NCBI GenBank assembly: GCA_938073895.1
Contig: CALJFB010000045.1
Coordinates: 1 to 49,642, forward strand
Reading direction: 5' to 3'
DNA length: 49,642 bases
DNA from: an uncultured Flavobacteriaceae bacterium
GTDB lineage: Bacteria; Bacteroidota; Bacteroidia; Flavobacteriales; Flavobacteriaceae
Made by a program: the position numbers and the translations under genes. The notes beneath the pieces are model-generated. The model searched no databases and had not been told where the DNA came from. It saw only the letters and a list, made by a program, of their open reading frames with translations. The stretch's first letter is position 1; each line of letters starts with the position of its first letter. Below, in pieces: positions 33,911 through 41,903 of the stretch.

Positions 33911-34546
33911 TTATTTTCCAAAAAGACCGCCTAATAGTCCGGCTAATCCTCCTTTTTTCTGAGAACCACCTAAAACCATTCCAGCAACATCATCTACAAT
34001 ACTTCCATCTCCATCTGCATCAAGAATTTTTTCTAAGAAACTTTGTTCAGCAGAGTTGGAGTTGCCTCCCAAAAGTCCACCTAACATGTCTCCAATTCCA
34101 TTTGATCCGCTAACATTATTTTGAGACGCTTGCTTTCCTAAAACTCCCATAAGAATTGGAGCTGCAACCTTTAATATTTGTGCTACAGAACTAGAATCCA
34201 TACCAGTTTTTTGTCCAATTACTGACTCAACACCAGTTCGTTTAGCACCTAAAACATGACTTAAAATTTTATCACCATCGTTAGTAACATCTTCATTTAC
34301 GCCACCACTAAAAAGGTCGCCTAAATTATCTAATATAGCACCACTATGTTTTCCATTAATTGCGCCCATAAGTCCTTCGGCACCTTCTGGAGTTGAAGCG
34401 TTTCGTTGCATTGCTTTCATTAAAACAGGCAGAGCCATAGTTAAAACACTACTTGTTTTACCTTGGTCGTTACCAGTAGATCCGGCAACACCACCAATAA
34501 TTTGTTTTCCTAAATCGCTGTTTAATAAGTCTAAAATTCCTGACAT
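33911..34546 (-). CDS. DUF937 domain-containing protein
   Basis: 211 residues from the ATG at 34546 ('MSGILDLLNSDLGKQIIGGVAG'); the open frame extends further upstream to 34609 but that part is basic and unlike the family. The DUF937 pattern is clear: 'DQGKTSSVLTMALPVLMKAMQRNAST' and 'GAKRTGVESVIGQKTGMDSSSVAQILKVAAPILMGVLGKQA', with repeated helical 'LLGGL' segments. An acidic loop 'ILDADGDGSIVDDV' resembles an EF-hand/dockerin-type calcium loop. The C-terminus is Gly/Leu-rich ('GGLAGLLGGLFGK'). Function unknown. It lies downstream of the serine operon but is separated from it by a terminator. Confidence 0.85.
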   Translation of the reverse strand: MSGILDLLNSDLGKQIIGGVAGSTGNDQGKTSSVLTMALPVLMKAMQRNASTPEGAEGLMGAINGKHSGAILDNLGDLFSGGVNEDVTNDGDKILSHVLGAKRTGVESVIGQKTGMDSSSVAQILKVAAPILMGVLGKQASQNNVSGSNGIGDMLGGLLGGNSNSAEQSFLEKILDADGDGSIVDDVAGMVLGGSQKKGGLAGLLGGLFGK

Positions 34547-34600
34547 GTTATAAGTTTTGTTAATTATTAATTTAAAATTATATTTCAAATTACATAAAAA

Positions 34601-34625
34601 AAGCCTCAATAAATTATTGAGGCTT
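34601..34625 (-). terminator. Terminator of the acyl-CoA reductase-serC-serA operon
   Basis: Stem 34601-34610 (AAGCCTCAAT) with 34616-34625, loop AAATT; on the minus strand it is followed by a seven-base T run. It is 38 bp past the serA stop. Confidence 0.85.
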
Positions 34626-34663
34626 AAAATATTATTAAAATTAGATATAAGTCAGATTAAATG

Positions 34664-35626
34664 TTACTTATTATCGATTAAGAGTAAGCTTTTTATTTGT
34701 TCTGCCAATTCTGTTCCAATTCTATCTTGTGCTTCGTTAGTTGCAGCTCCAATATGTGGAGTTAGAGAAATGTTACCATTCATTAATAATTGTACAGCAG
34801 GTTTTGGTTCGTCCTGAAAAGTATCCAATCCTGCAAAAATTAATTTTCCAGAATCTAAAGCGTTAACTAAAGCAACTTCGTCAACAACACCACCACGAGC
34901 AGCATTTACAATTGCCGATCCATCTTTCATTAAATCAAACTGTGCTTTACCAATAACGTAGTCTTTTTGTGCAGGAACGTGTAAAGAAATAAAATCTGCA
35001 TGCTTTAAAACGTCTTCCATTGGTTCTGTTTCAATTTCTACATTAATAAATTGTCCGTTGTAAAATTCTACTTTTACTTCTGCTTTACCAACAAATTTAT
35101 CGCTTGCAATGACTTTCATACCAATACCAAGTGCAATTTTTGCTACTTCGCGTCCAATACGACCAAAACCAATAATACCAATGGTTTTTCCTCTTAATTC
35201 TATACCTTTTGCGTAGTTTTTCTTTAAAGCTTTAAATTTTGTATCTCCATCTAAAGGCATGTTACGGTTTGAATCGTGTAAAAAACGTACGCCACCAAAA
35301 AGGTGAGCAAAAACTAATTCTGCTACAGATTGAGAAGATGCTGCTGGTGTGTTAATTACATGTATACCTTTTTCTCTAGCGTAATCCACATCTATATTAT
35401 CCATTCCAACACCACCACGACCAATAATTTTAAGATTTGGACATGCGTCTATAATTTCTTTTCTAATTGTGGTTGCAGATCTTACTAAAATAACATCTAC
35501 TTTATTTTCGTTAATGTAATTTACTAATTGTTCTTGAGCTACAGTTGTAGTTAAAACTTCAAAACCTGCAGCCTCTAAGGCATCAATTCCACTTTGAGAA
35601 ACGCCATCGTTTGCTAATACTTTCAT
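34664..35626 (-). CDS. serA: D-3-phosphoglycerate dehydrogenase (short form)
   Basis: Oxidises 3-phosphoglycerate to phosphohydroxypyruvate, first step of serine synthesis. 320 residues of the D-2-hydroxyacid dehydrogenase family: NAD-binding GFGRIG (153-158), catalytic Arg244 ('NAARGGVVDE'), Glu273 ('FQDEP') and His291 ('TPHIGAATNEAQ'). It lacks the C-terminal ACT domain, so it should not be feedback-inhibited by serine in the E. coli manner. The SerA identity rests on its place directly after serC (64-bp gap); alone the sequence could be another 2-hydroxyacid dehydrogenase. Confidence 0.92.
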   Translation of the reverse strand: MKVLANDGVSQSGIDALEAAGFEVLTTTVAQEQLVNYINENKVDVILVRSATTIRKEIIDACPNLKIIGRGGVGMDNIDVDYAREKGIHVINTPAASSQSVAELVFAHLFGGVRFLHDSNRNMPLDGDTKFKALKKNYAKGIELRGKTIGIIGFGRIGREVAKIALGIGMKVIASDKFVGKAEVKVEFYNGQFINVEIETEPMEDVLKHADFISLHVPAQKDYVIGKAQFDLMKDGSAIVNAARGGVVDEVALVNALDSGKLIFAGLDTFQDEPKPAVQLLMNGNISLTPHIGAATNEAQDRIGTELAEQIKSLLLIDNK

Positions 35627-35690
35627 TTTTTGTTTTTTTTCATTTAATAAAATAAGTTTTAATAAATGATTTATATTCTATTATGTTAAT

Positions 35691-36755
35691 TTAAGCTTTG
35701 TACTCAAGTTCGCTCATAACCTCTACTAAAACCTTAACGCTATCTAATGGTAATGCGTTGTACATACTAGCTCTATATCCACCAACACTTCTGTGTCCAT
35801 TTAAACCGTTTATTCCAGCTTCTTGAAGCATAGATTCAAAGGTTTCTTTTAAATCTTCGTTAACTAAATTAAAGGTTGCATTCATATCGGATCTATCTGC
35901 TTTTGCAGCAAATCCTTTAAATAATGGGTTTAAATCAATTTCAGAATACATTAAAATTGACTTTTTCTTGTTTTCTTTTTCAATAGCTTTAATTCCACCT
36001 AAGTTTTTTAGCCATTCTAGAGTTAACATAGAAGTATAAATAGGGAAAACTGGAGGCGTATTAAACATACTACCTTTGCTAATATGTAGTTTGTAATCTA
36101 GCATACTTGGTATCTTTCTAGATACTTTTCCTAGAATATCTTCTTTTACAATAACTAGTGTTGTTCCTGCAGGTCCCATATTTTTTTGTGCTCCAGCATA
36201 GATTAAATCAAATTTTGTGAAATCTAATGTCCTAGAGAAAATATCCGAACTCATATCGCAAACCATTGGAATAGGAGACTTAGGGAATTTTTTCATTTGA
36301 GTACCAAAAATGGTGTTGTTTGATGTACAATGAAAGTAATCATGATCTTCTGGAATATCAAAACCTTTTGGAATATAATTATAATTTGCATCTTTAGATG
36401 ATGCTACTTCTAAAATATCATCAAAAATAGCAGCTTCTTTAATAGCTTTATCTGCCCAAGTACCAGTATTTAGGTATGCTGCTCTTTTTTCTAATAAGTT
36501 TTGAGCAACCATTAAAAATTGTGAGCTTGCGCCACCTTGTAAAAACAACGCTTTATATCCTTTTCCTTCTAATCCTAGAAGTTCTAAGGCTAAAGAACGT
36601 GCATTTTCCATAACGTCTACAAAAGCCTTACTTCTATGAGATATTTCTAATAATGATAAGTTATCGTTATTAAAATTTAATACAGCTTCTGAGGCTTTTT
36701 TTAAAACTTCTTGTGGCAGAATACATGGTCCTGCACTAAAATTATGTTTTTGCAT
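35691..36755 (-). CDS. serC: Phosphoserine aminotransferase
   Basis: Transfers the amino group of glutamate to phosphohydroxypyruvate (serine pathway) and to the matching pyridoxine precursor. The 354-residue PLP enzyme begins 'KHNFSAGPCILPQEVLKKA', has 'LFLQGGASSQFLMVAQNLL' (phosphate loop), 'DMSSDIFSR', the Schiff-base Lys191 in 'YAGAQKNMGPAGTT', and ends 'GHRSVGGYRASMYNALPLDSV', all SerC signatures. It is the middle gene of acyl-CoA reductase-serC-serA on the minus strand. Phosphoserine phosphatase is not in the window. Confidence 0.96.
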   Translation of the reverse strand: MQKHNFSAGPCILPQEVLKKASEAVLNFNNDNLSLLEISHRSKAFVDVMENARSLALELLGLEGKGYKALFLQGGASSQFLMVAQNLLEKRAAYLNTGTWADKAIKEAAIFDDILEVASSKDANYNYIPKGFDIPEDHDYFHCTSNNTIFGTQMKKFPKSPIPMVCDMSSDIFSRTLDFTKFDLIYAGAQKNMGPAGTTLVIVKEDILGKVSRKIPSMLDYKLHISKGSMFNTPPVFPIYTSMLTLEWLKNLGGIKAIEKENKKKSILMYSEIDLNPLFKGFAAKADRSDMNATFNLVNEDLKETFESMLQEAGINGLNGHRSVGGYRASMYNALPLDSVKVLVEVMSELEYKA

Positions 36756-36829
36756 GTTGTGTTGTGTTTAGATTTACAAAGGTCTTAAATATTGTTAGAT
36801 ATAATAGTGTTAAAGTGCTAATTTTTAGG

Positions 36830-37888
36830 CTATATTTTTAGTAAAAACTCAATAGTATCTATCCCATCTGCAAAATCTGATAATTTAGGTTGCTGTGTTT
36901 GCCCAAAACTAACTTTGTTGTCTAATTCTTGATTTGTAACAACGCATTGCACAAGTTCTTTATCGTTGGTTAATTTAGATTTAAGAGATTCTAAATCGTC
37001 ATAATATTCATAAAAAAGTGTAGCAATTGGAGAGCTATAACTAGTGTCTTCTTTAATCATAAAAAAACCATTTTCTAGCATATCAAACTCGCTCATTAAA
37101 TAAACGGCTTTATTGTAATCGTAATTATTAGTGTATTTATGGTAGTTTATAATATTGTTCCAGTGGTAAATTCCGTTAAAAAAAGCATCAAAATTATAAT
37201 CTTTAGGAATAAATATTTTTGAGATGTTTCTACAACCTAAACCAAAATATCTAAAGATGTCTTCAGATAAGTTTTTCATGTCGGCTTCAGTTTCGTTTCC
37301 ATCTAATATAGCTACAGAATTTCTGTTTTTTCTAATAATAGAAGGTTTACCTTTAAAGTAATAATCAAAATATCTTGCCGTATTATTACTTCCTGTTGCA
37401 ATTACAGCATCAAATTTTTCTAATTTTTGTTCTGTAAATACTATTTTTCCTTTAAAACCTGTTTCAATATATTCTAAATATTTAGCTAAAAATGGTAAAA
37501 GTTGCTTATCGTTTGTGGATTGTTTTACCAATACATTGTGACCAGAAAGTAACACGCAGAAAAAATCGTGAAAACCCACTAAAGGAATGTTTCCAGCCAT
37601 AATAATAGCCACATTTTGAGGTTTTAGAGTGTTAAAATTATAAGTTGAACAAAATTCATCAAGGTTGGATTTCTCAAGAGCTTTTGTCCAAGAATTAAAA
37701 CTATAAACAAGATTGTCTAAATTAAACCAACCATTATGTTCTTGCGCTAATTTAATTTGATGCTTAAATCCATCAAAAAATAAATCGTTATGCAAAACAG
37801 AATGGTCTTTATTGAATGCTTTTGATGTAAATTGACTTAAAAAACGACCTAATTCTGAAAAAGCGTTAATTCTTTGTTCTAATTGCAT
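36830..37888 (-). CDS. Acyl-CoA reductase, LuxC-like
   Basis: A 352-residue aldehyde-dehydrogenase-fold protein of the LuxC family. Evidence: 'FNTLKPQNVAIIMAGNIPLVGF' and 'FFCVLLSGHNVLVKQSTND' (cofactor region), 'AVIATGSNNTARYFDYYFKGKPSIIRKNRNSVAILDG', and 'YFGLGCRNISKIFIP', whose Cys is at the expected nucleophile position. LuxC reduces acyl groups to aldehydes in bioluminescence, but no other lux genes are here. This gene regularly accompanies serC/serA and the ferredoxin in Flavobacteriia (recollection). The role in a serine operon is unknown; it may serve wax, aldehyde or plasmalogen-like lipid synthesis. First gene of the operon. Confidence 0.88.
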   Translation of the reverse strand: MQLEQRINAFSELGRFLSQFTSKAFNKDHSVLHNDLFFDGFKHQIKLAQEHNGWFNLDNLVYSFNSWTKALEKSNLDEFCSTYNFNTLKPQNVAIIMAGNIPLVGFHDFFCVLLSGHNVLVKQSTNDKQLLPFLAKYLEYIETGFKGKIVFTEQKLEKFDAVIATGSNNTARYFDYYFKGKPSIIRKNRNSVAILDGNETEADMKNLSEDIFRYFGLGCRNISKIFIPKDYNFDAFFNGIYHWNNIINYHKYTNNYDYNKAVYLMSEFDMLENGFFMIKEDTSYSSPIATLFYEYYDDLESLKSKLTNDKELVQCVVTNQELDNKVSFGQTQQPKLSDFADGIDTIEFLLKI

Positions 37889-37919
37889 AAGATATTTTGG
37901 TTATAAAGTGAATTGGCTT

Positions 37920-37927
37920 TATTTTTG
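37920..37927 (+). promoter_or_regulatory. -7 element for the ferredoxin gene
   Basis: TATTTTTG, exact fit to TAnnTTTG, with TTTG (37896-37899) 20 bp upstream as a candidate -33. It predicts a leader of about 80 nt before the ferredoxin ATG. Confidence 0.6.
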
Positions 37928-37932
37928 CATTG

Positions 37933-37940
37933 CAAAGTTA
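37933..37940 (-). promoter_or_regulatory. -7 element for the acyl-CoA reductase-serC-serA operon
   Basis: On the minus strand this reads TAACTTTG, an exact fit to TAnnTTTG, 45 bp before the acyl-CoA reductase ATG. It stands only five bases from the plus-strand -7 box, within the near-palindrome TTTGCATTGCAAA. No clear minus-strand -33 element is visible. Confidence 0.55.
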
Positions 37941-38015
37941 AGAAAAGCAATTGAGCTTGTAAAGTTTTATAAAACTTCAATTGGTTTTTGATTATTACAT
38001 AAACGAAAAATTACT

Positions 38016-38369
38016 ATGGCAATTATTATAACAGACGAATGTATTAACTGTGGTGCTTGTGAGCCTGAATGTCCAAATACAGCAATTTATGAAGGTGCAG
38101 ACGATTGGAGATATAAAGATGGAACAAGTTTAGATGGTAAATTAGTTTTACCAAACGGTAAAAGTGTTGATGCAGACGAAGCACAAGAACCTATAAGCGA
38201 CGAGGTTTATTATATAGTACCAGATAAATGTACAGAATGTGTTGGTTTTCACGAAGAACCACAATGTGCAGCAGTTTGTCCAGTAGATTGTTGTGTTCCA
38301 GATGATGCGCATGTAGAAACCGAAGATGTTTTATTAGGAAAACAAAAATTTATGCATCCAGATGGATAG
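38016..38369 (+). CDS. 4Fe-4S dicluster ferredoxin
   Basis: 117-residue small electron carrier. First cluster motif: Cys9-x2-Cys12-x2-Cys15-x3-Cys19-Pro ('[13 protein letters not shown]'). Second: Cys-x2-Cys-x8-Cys-x3-Cys-Pro ('[22 protein letters not shown]'), with the eight-residue insertion typical of YfhL/FdIII-type ferredoxins. Between them is an insert of about 45 residues ('[20 protein letters not shown]...'), longer than in minimal ferredoxins. It is divergent from the acyl-CoA reductase operon and is followed by a terminator. Which reductase it serves is unknown; shared promoter space with the acyl-CoA reductase suggests, but does not prove, a link. Confidence 0.93.
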   Translation: MAIIITDECINCGACEPECPNTAIYEGADDWRYKDGTSLDGKLVLPNGKSVDADEAQEPISDEVYYIVPDKCTECVGFHEEPQCAAVCPVDCCVPDDAHVETEDVLLGKQKFMHPDG

Positions 38370-38390
38370 TTTAAAATTTTATTAGATATT

Positions 38391-38418
38391 AAAAGCCTAA
38401 ACAATAGTTTGGGTTTTT
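38391..38418 (+). terminator. Terminator of the ferredoxin gene
   Basis: 12-bp stem with two G:T wobbles, loop AATA, followed by T's; 22 bp after the ferredoxin stop. Confidence 0.8.
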
Positions 38419-38697
38419 TTATGCTCAATTTTAACCAAGTTATTACTTCTGTTAGTCTTAATTGGTCTACTTTTATATTTGAATTTTAGAGTTCTAATAT
38501 TACCAATGCTTTTAAGCAAGTATTTAATATTAAAGCTTCAATTTTAATTAAAGCAATTTTAATTTTGTTAGATATAATCGTCTAGTCATATCATTATTTA
38601 TTGGTGTAATTTAATAGCCAACTTAATAAAAACACATTAAAGATTATATAAGATTAGTAGCAACCATTTTTTTCTATCATAAAACCATATAATTACT

Positions 38698-38705
38698 TAC
38701 ATTTG
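38698..38705 (+). promoter_or_regulatory. -7 element of the ychF promoter
   Basis: TACATTTG followed by CAC, an exact TAnnTTTG match ahead of ychF with a predicted leader of roughly 50 nt. No convincing -33 element. Confidence 0.5.
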
Positions 38706-38762
38706 CACACGTTAAAACGATAGATTCTCCGTAATACGGAAACTTAAAATATATAGATCTTT

Positions 38763-39857
38763 ATGAAAGCAGGAATTGTAGGCTTACCAAACGTAGGAAA
38801 AAGTACATTATTTAATTGTTTATCTAATGCAAAAGCACAAAGTGCAAATTTCCCATTCTGTACAATCGAACCAAATATTGGTATTGTAAATGTACCAGAT
38901 CCAAGGTTAGCAAAATTAGAATCTTTAGTAAATCCAGAACGCGTTTTACCAGCAACTGTAGAAATTGTTGATATTGCAGGTTTAGTAAAAGGCGCAAGTA
39001 AAGGTGAAGGTTTAGGTAATCAGTTTTTAGCAAATATTAGAGAAACAGATGCTATTTTACACGTATTGCGTTGTTTTGATAACGATAATATTATTCACGT
39101 AGATGGAAATGTAGATCCTATTAGAGATAAAGAAACTATCGATATGGAATTACAACTAAAAGATCTTGAAACGGTTGATAAAAAGTTAGAAAAAGTAAAA
39201 AGAGCTTCAAGAACAGGAAATAAAGACGCACAAAAGGAAGAAGCTATATTATTAAAAATAAAAGAAGCTTTAGAAGCAGGAATATCTGTTAGAGCTTTGG
39301 AGTTTTCAGATGAAGATGTTGCCGAGTTTGTTAAACCGGCTCAATTTATTACAGATAAACCAGTAATGTACGTTTGTAATGTAGATGAAGGTGCTGCAGT
39401 AACAGGAAATGCTTATGTAGAACTTGTTAGAAATGCTGTTAAAGACGAAAATGCTGAAGTTTTAGTACTTGCAGTTGGAACAGAAGCAGATATTAACGAG
39501 CTTGACGATTACGAAGAACGCCAAATGTTCTTAGCAGATATTGGATTAGAAGAAGCTGGTGCAGCAAAACTAATTAGATCGGCTTATAAATTATTAAATC
39601 AGCAAACATATTTTACTGCAGGAGTAAAAGAAGTAAGAGCTTGGACAGTAGATATAGGAGCAACAGGACCACAAGCAGCAGGAGTTATTCACACAGATTT
39701 CGAAAAAGGATTTATTCGTGCAGAAGTTATTGGTTATGATGATTATGTAGCCTATGGAAGCGAAGCAAAAGTAAAAGAAGCTGGTAAAATGCGAGTAGAA
39801 GGCAAGCAGTATATTGTTAAAGATGGAGATGTTATGCATTTCTTATTTAATGTATAA
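38763..39857 (+). CDS. ychF: Redox-regulated ATPase YchF (Obg-like)
   Basis: 364-residue P-loop protein of the Obg/OLA1 branch that binds ATP rather than GTP and associates with ribosomes. The G1 loop 'GLPNVGKSTLFN' (7-18), 'ANFPFCTIEPNIGIV', G3-like 'VDIAGLVKGASKGEGLGNQFL' and the altered G4 'NVDE' of ATP-specific YchF are seen; the C-terminal TGS domain includes 'YFTAGVKEVRAWTVDIGATG' and 'GFIRAEVIGYDDYVAYG'. It is a full-length single-gene unit with its own promoter and terminator. Confidence 0.96.
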   Translation: MKAGIVGLPNVGKSTLFNCLSNAKAQSANFPFCTIEPNIGIVNVPDPRLAKLESLVNPERVLPATVEIVDIAGLVKGASKGEGLGNQFLANIRETDAILHVLRCFDNDNIIHVDGNVDPIRDKETIDMELQLKDLETVDKKLEKVKRASRTGNKDAQKEEAILLKIKEALEAGISVRALEFSDEDVAEFVKPAQFITDKPVMYVCNVDEGAAVTGNAYVELVRNAVKDENAEVLVLAVGTEADINELDDYEERQMFLADIGLEEAGAAKLIRSAYKLLNQQTYFTAGVKEVRAWTVDIGATGPQAAGVIHTDFEKGFIRAEVIGYDDYVAYGSEAKVKEAGKMRVEGKQYIVKDGDVMHFLFNV

Positions 39858-39880
39858 ACAGTAACAAAATTTTAGAATTT

Positions 39881-39908
39881 AAAGTCAGTATTTTTATGCT
39901 GACTTTTT
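39881..39908 (+). terminator. Terminator of ychF
   Basis: Stem 39881-39888 (AAAGTCAG) with 39899-39906, ten-base AT loop, followed by T's; 24 bp after the ychF stop. Confidence 0.82.
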
Positions 39909-39992
39909 TTTGTTAATAAATTGACCTAAAGCCTTTTTATTTTTTAATCACTTATAGTATCTTAGCAACAAACTCCATTTACTTTATTTTTT

Positions 39993-41867
39993 ATGATTGA
40001 AGAAACTAATTATACCGAAGATAATATACGATCACTCGACTGGAAAGAGCATATTCGTATGCGTCCAGGAATGTATATTGGTAAGTTAGGCGATGGTTCT
40101 TCGCCAGACGATGGAATTTATATTCTTTTAAAAGAAGTACTTGACAACTCTATAGACGAGTTTGTTATGGGTGCAGGAAAAACCATAGAGATTTCTGTTC
40201 AAGGCAGTAAAGTAATAGTTAGAGATTATGGACGTGGAATTCCTTTAGGAAAAGTAGTCGATGTAGTTTCAAAAATGAACACTGGAGGAAAATACGATTC
40301 TAAAGCATTTAAAAAATCGGTTGGACTAAATGGAGTTGGTACTAAAGCCGTAAATGCTTTATCTGGTTATTTTAGAGTAGAATCCTCTAGAGATGGAAAA
40401 TCGGCAGCAGCTGAATTCGAAAAAGGAGAATTAATAAATCAAGAGTTTTTAGAGGAAACAACACGTCGTAAAGGAACCAAAGTATCTTTTATACCAGACG
40501 AAATTATTTTTAAAAATTATAAATACAGAAGCGAGTATGTAGTTAAAATGCTAAAAAACTATGTGTATTTAAATCCTGGTTTAACCATAGTTTTTAATGG
40601 CGAAAAATTCTTCAGCGAAAATGGTTTAAAAGATTTATTAGAAGAAAAAATTAATGCATCAGATATGCAATATCCAATTATTCATTTACGTGGAGACGAT
40701 ATTGAAATTGCATTAACACATAGTAAAACGCAATATAGCGAAGAATACAATAGTTTTGTAAACGGACAAAACACGACACAAGGAGGAACACATTTGTCCG
40801 CATTTAGAGAAGCTTTAGTAAGAACCATTAGAGAATTTTATGGTAAAAATTATGATGCTTCAGATATTAGAAAATCTGTAGTATCTGCTATTGCAATAAA
40901 GGTTATGGAACCCGTTTTTGAAAGTCAAACAAAAACAAAATTGGGTTCTACAGATATGGGCGGAGAATTGCCAACGGTAAGAACCTATATAAACGATTTT
41001 TTAAAAACCTATTTAGATAATTTCTTACATAAAAACACTCAAATTGCAGATTTATTACAACGTAAAATATTACAAGCAGAACGAGAACGAAAAGAATTAT
41101 CTGGAATTAGAAAAATAGCAAAAGAACGAGCTAAAAAATCTAATTTACACAATAAAAAATTACGCGACTGTCGTGTGCATTTTGGAGATGCTAAAAACCC
41201 AAGAAACTTAGAATCTACCGTTTTTATTACCGAAGGAGATTCTGCATCTGGTAGTATTACAAAATCTAGAGATGTAAATACGCAAGCCGTTTTTAGTTTA
41301 AAAGGAAAGCCTTTAAACTGTTATGGTTTAACAAAAAAGATTGTTTACGAAAACGAAGAATTTAATTTGCTTCAAGCCGCGTTAAATATAGAAGAATCTT
41401 TAGCAGATTTAAGATATAACAATATTGTAATAGCAACCGATGCCGATGTAGATGGAATGCACATTCGACTATTATTAATAACATTTTTCCTTCAGTTTTT
41501 TCCAGAGGTTATAAAAGAAGGCCATTTATATATCTTACAAACACCATTATTTAGAGTTCGTAATAAAAAAGAAACCATTTATTGTTATACAGATCAAGAA
41601 CGAAAAGATGCTATTTTAAAACTGAAACCAAAACCGGAAATTACCCGATTTAAAGGTTTAGGAGAAATTTCGCCTAACGAGTTTGTTCATTTTATAGGAG
41701 AAGACATTAGATTAGATCCAGTAATGTTAGACGATAATATGCTTATAGAAGATTTATTATCATTCTATATGGGAAAAAACACACCAGACCGACAAGAGTT
41801 TATTATTAACAACTTAAAAGTAGAGTTGGATGTAATGGATGATGTAGAAGAAAATGAGATGACCTAA
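39993..41867 (+). CDS. parE: DNA topoisomerase IV subunit B
   Basis: 624-residue ATPase subunit of type IIA topoisomerase. GHKL ATP-binding motifs: '[11 protein letters not shown]', '[10 protein letters not shown]', '[11 protein letters not shown]', and '[16 protein letters not shown]'. The TOPRIM part has '[18 protein letters not shown]', 'KGKPLNC' and the metal-binding '[19 protein letters not shown]'. Its place immediately before a gyrA/parC-like gene of 875 residues, rather than apart as gyrB and gyrA usually are in this phylum, supports ParE over GyrB. ParE/ParC unlink daughter chromosomes. Unit: parE-parC, 36-bp gap. Confidence 0.93.
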   Translation: MIEETNYTEDNIRSLDWKEHIRMRPGMYIGKLGDGSSPDDGIYILLKEVLDNSIDEFVMGAGKTIEISVQGSKVIVRDYGRGIPLGKVVDVVSKMNTGGKYDSKAFKKSVGLNGVGTKAVNALSGYFRVESSRDGKSAAAEFEKGELINQEFLEETTRRKGTKVSFIPDEIIFKNYKYRSEYVVKMLKNYVYLNPGLTIVFNGEKFFSENGLKDLLEEKINASDMQYPIIHLRGDDIEIALTHSKTQYSEEYNSFVNGQNTTQGGTHLSAFREALVRTIREFYGKNYDASDIRKSVVSAIAIKVMEPVFESQTKTKLGSTDMGGELPTVRTYINDFLKTYLDNFLHKNTQIADLLQRKILQAERERKELSGIRKIAKERAKKSNLHNKKLRDCRVHFGDAKNPRNLESTVFITEGDSASGSITKSRDVNTQAVFSLKGKPLNCYGLTKKIVYENEEFNLLQAALNIEESLADLRYNNIVIATDADVDGMHIRLLLITFFLQFFPEVIKEGHLYILQTPLFRVRNKKETIYCYTDQERKDAILKLKPKPEITRFKGLGEISPNEFVHFIGEDIRLDPVMLDDNMLIEDLLSFYMGKNTPDRQEFIINNLKVELDVMDDVEENEMT

Positions 41868-41880
41868 TAAATAAAATTCC

Positions 41881-41894
41881 TTCCTACGTAGGAA
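41881..41894. repeat. 14-bp perfect palindrome between parE and parC
   Basis: TTCCTACGTAGGAA is self-complementary over its full length and fills most of the 36-bp parE-parC gap. It could be a short operator or a small RNA hairpin, or a copy of a dispersed repeat; only one copy is seen in the window. Confidence 0.5.
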
Positions 41895-41903
41895 TATAGT
41901 AAT

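Larger units (their letters stand above)
38370..38762. other. Intergenic region before ychF
   Basis: 393 bp. It begins with a hairpin terminator of the ferredoxin gene (38391-38402 AAAAGCCTAAAC with 38407-38418, two G:T pairs, then a T run). At the right end TACATTTG (38698-38705) is an exact -7 box about 58 bp before the ychF start. The middle, about 270 bp, is AT-rich and I see nothing in it. Confidence 0.6.

Noticed and set aside
36830..37888. A bioluminescence (lux) operon
   Set aside because: Only the LuxC-like reductase is present; no luciferase or LuxD/LuxE genes, and its neighbours are serine biosynthesis genes.
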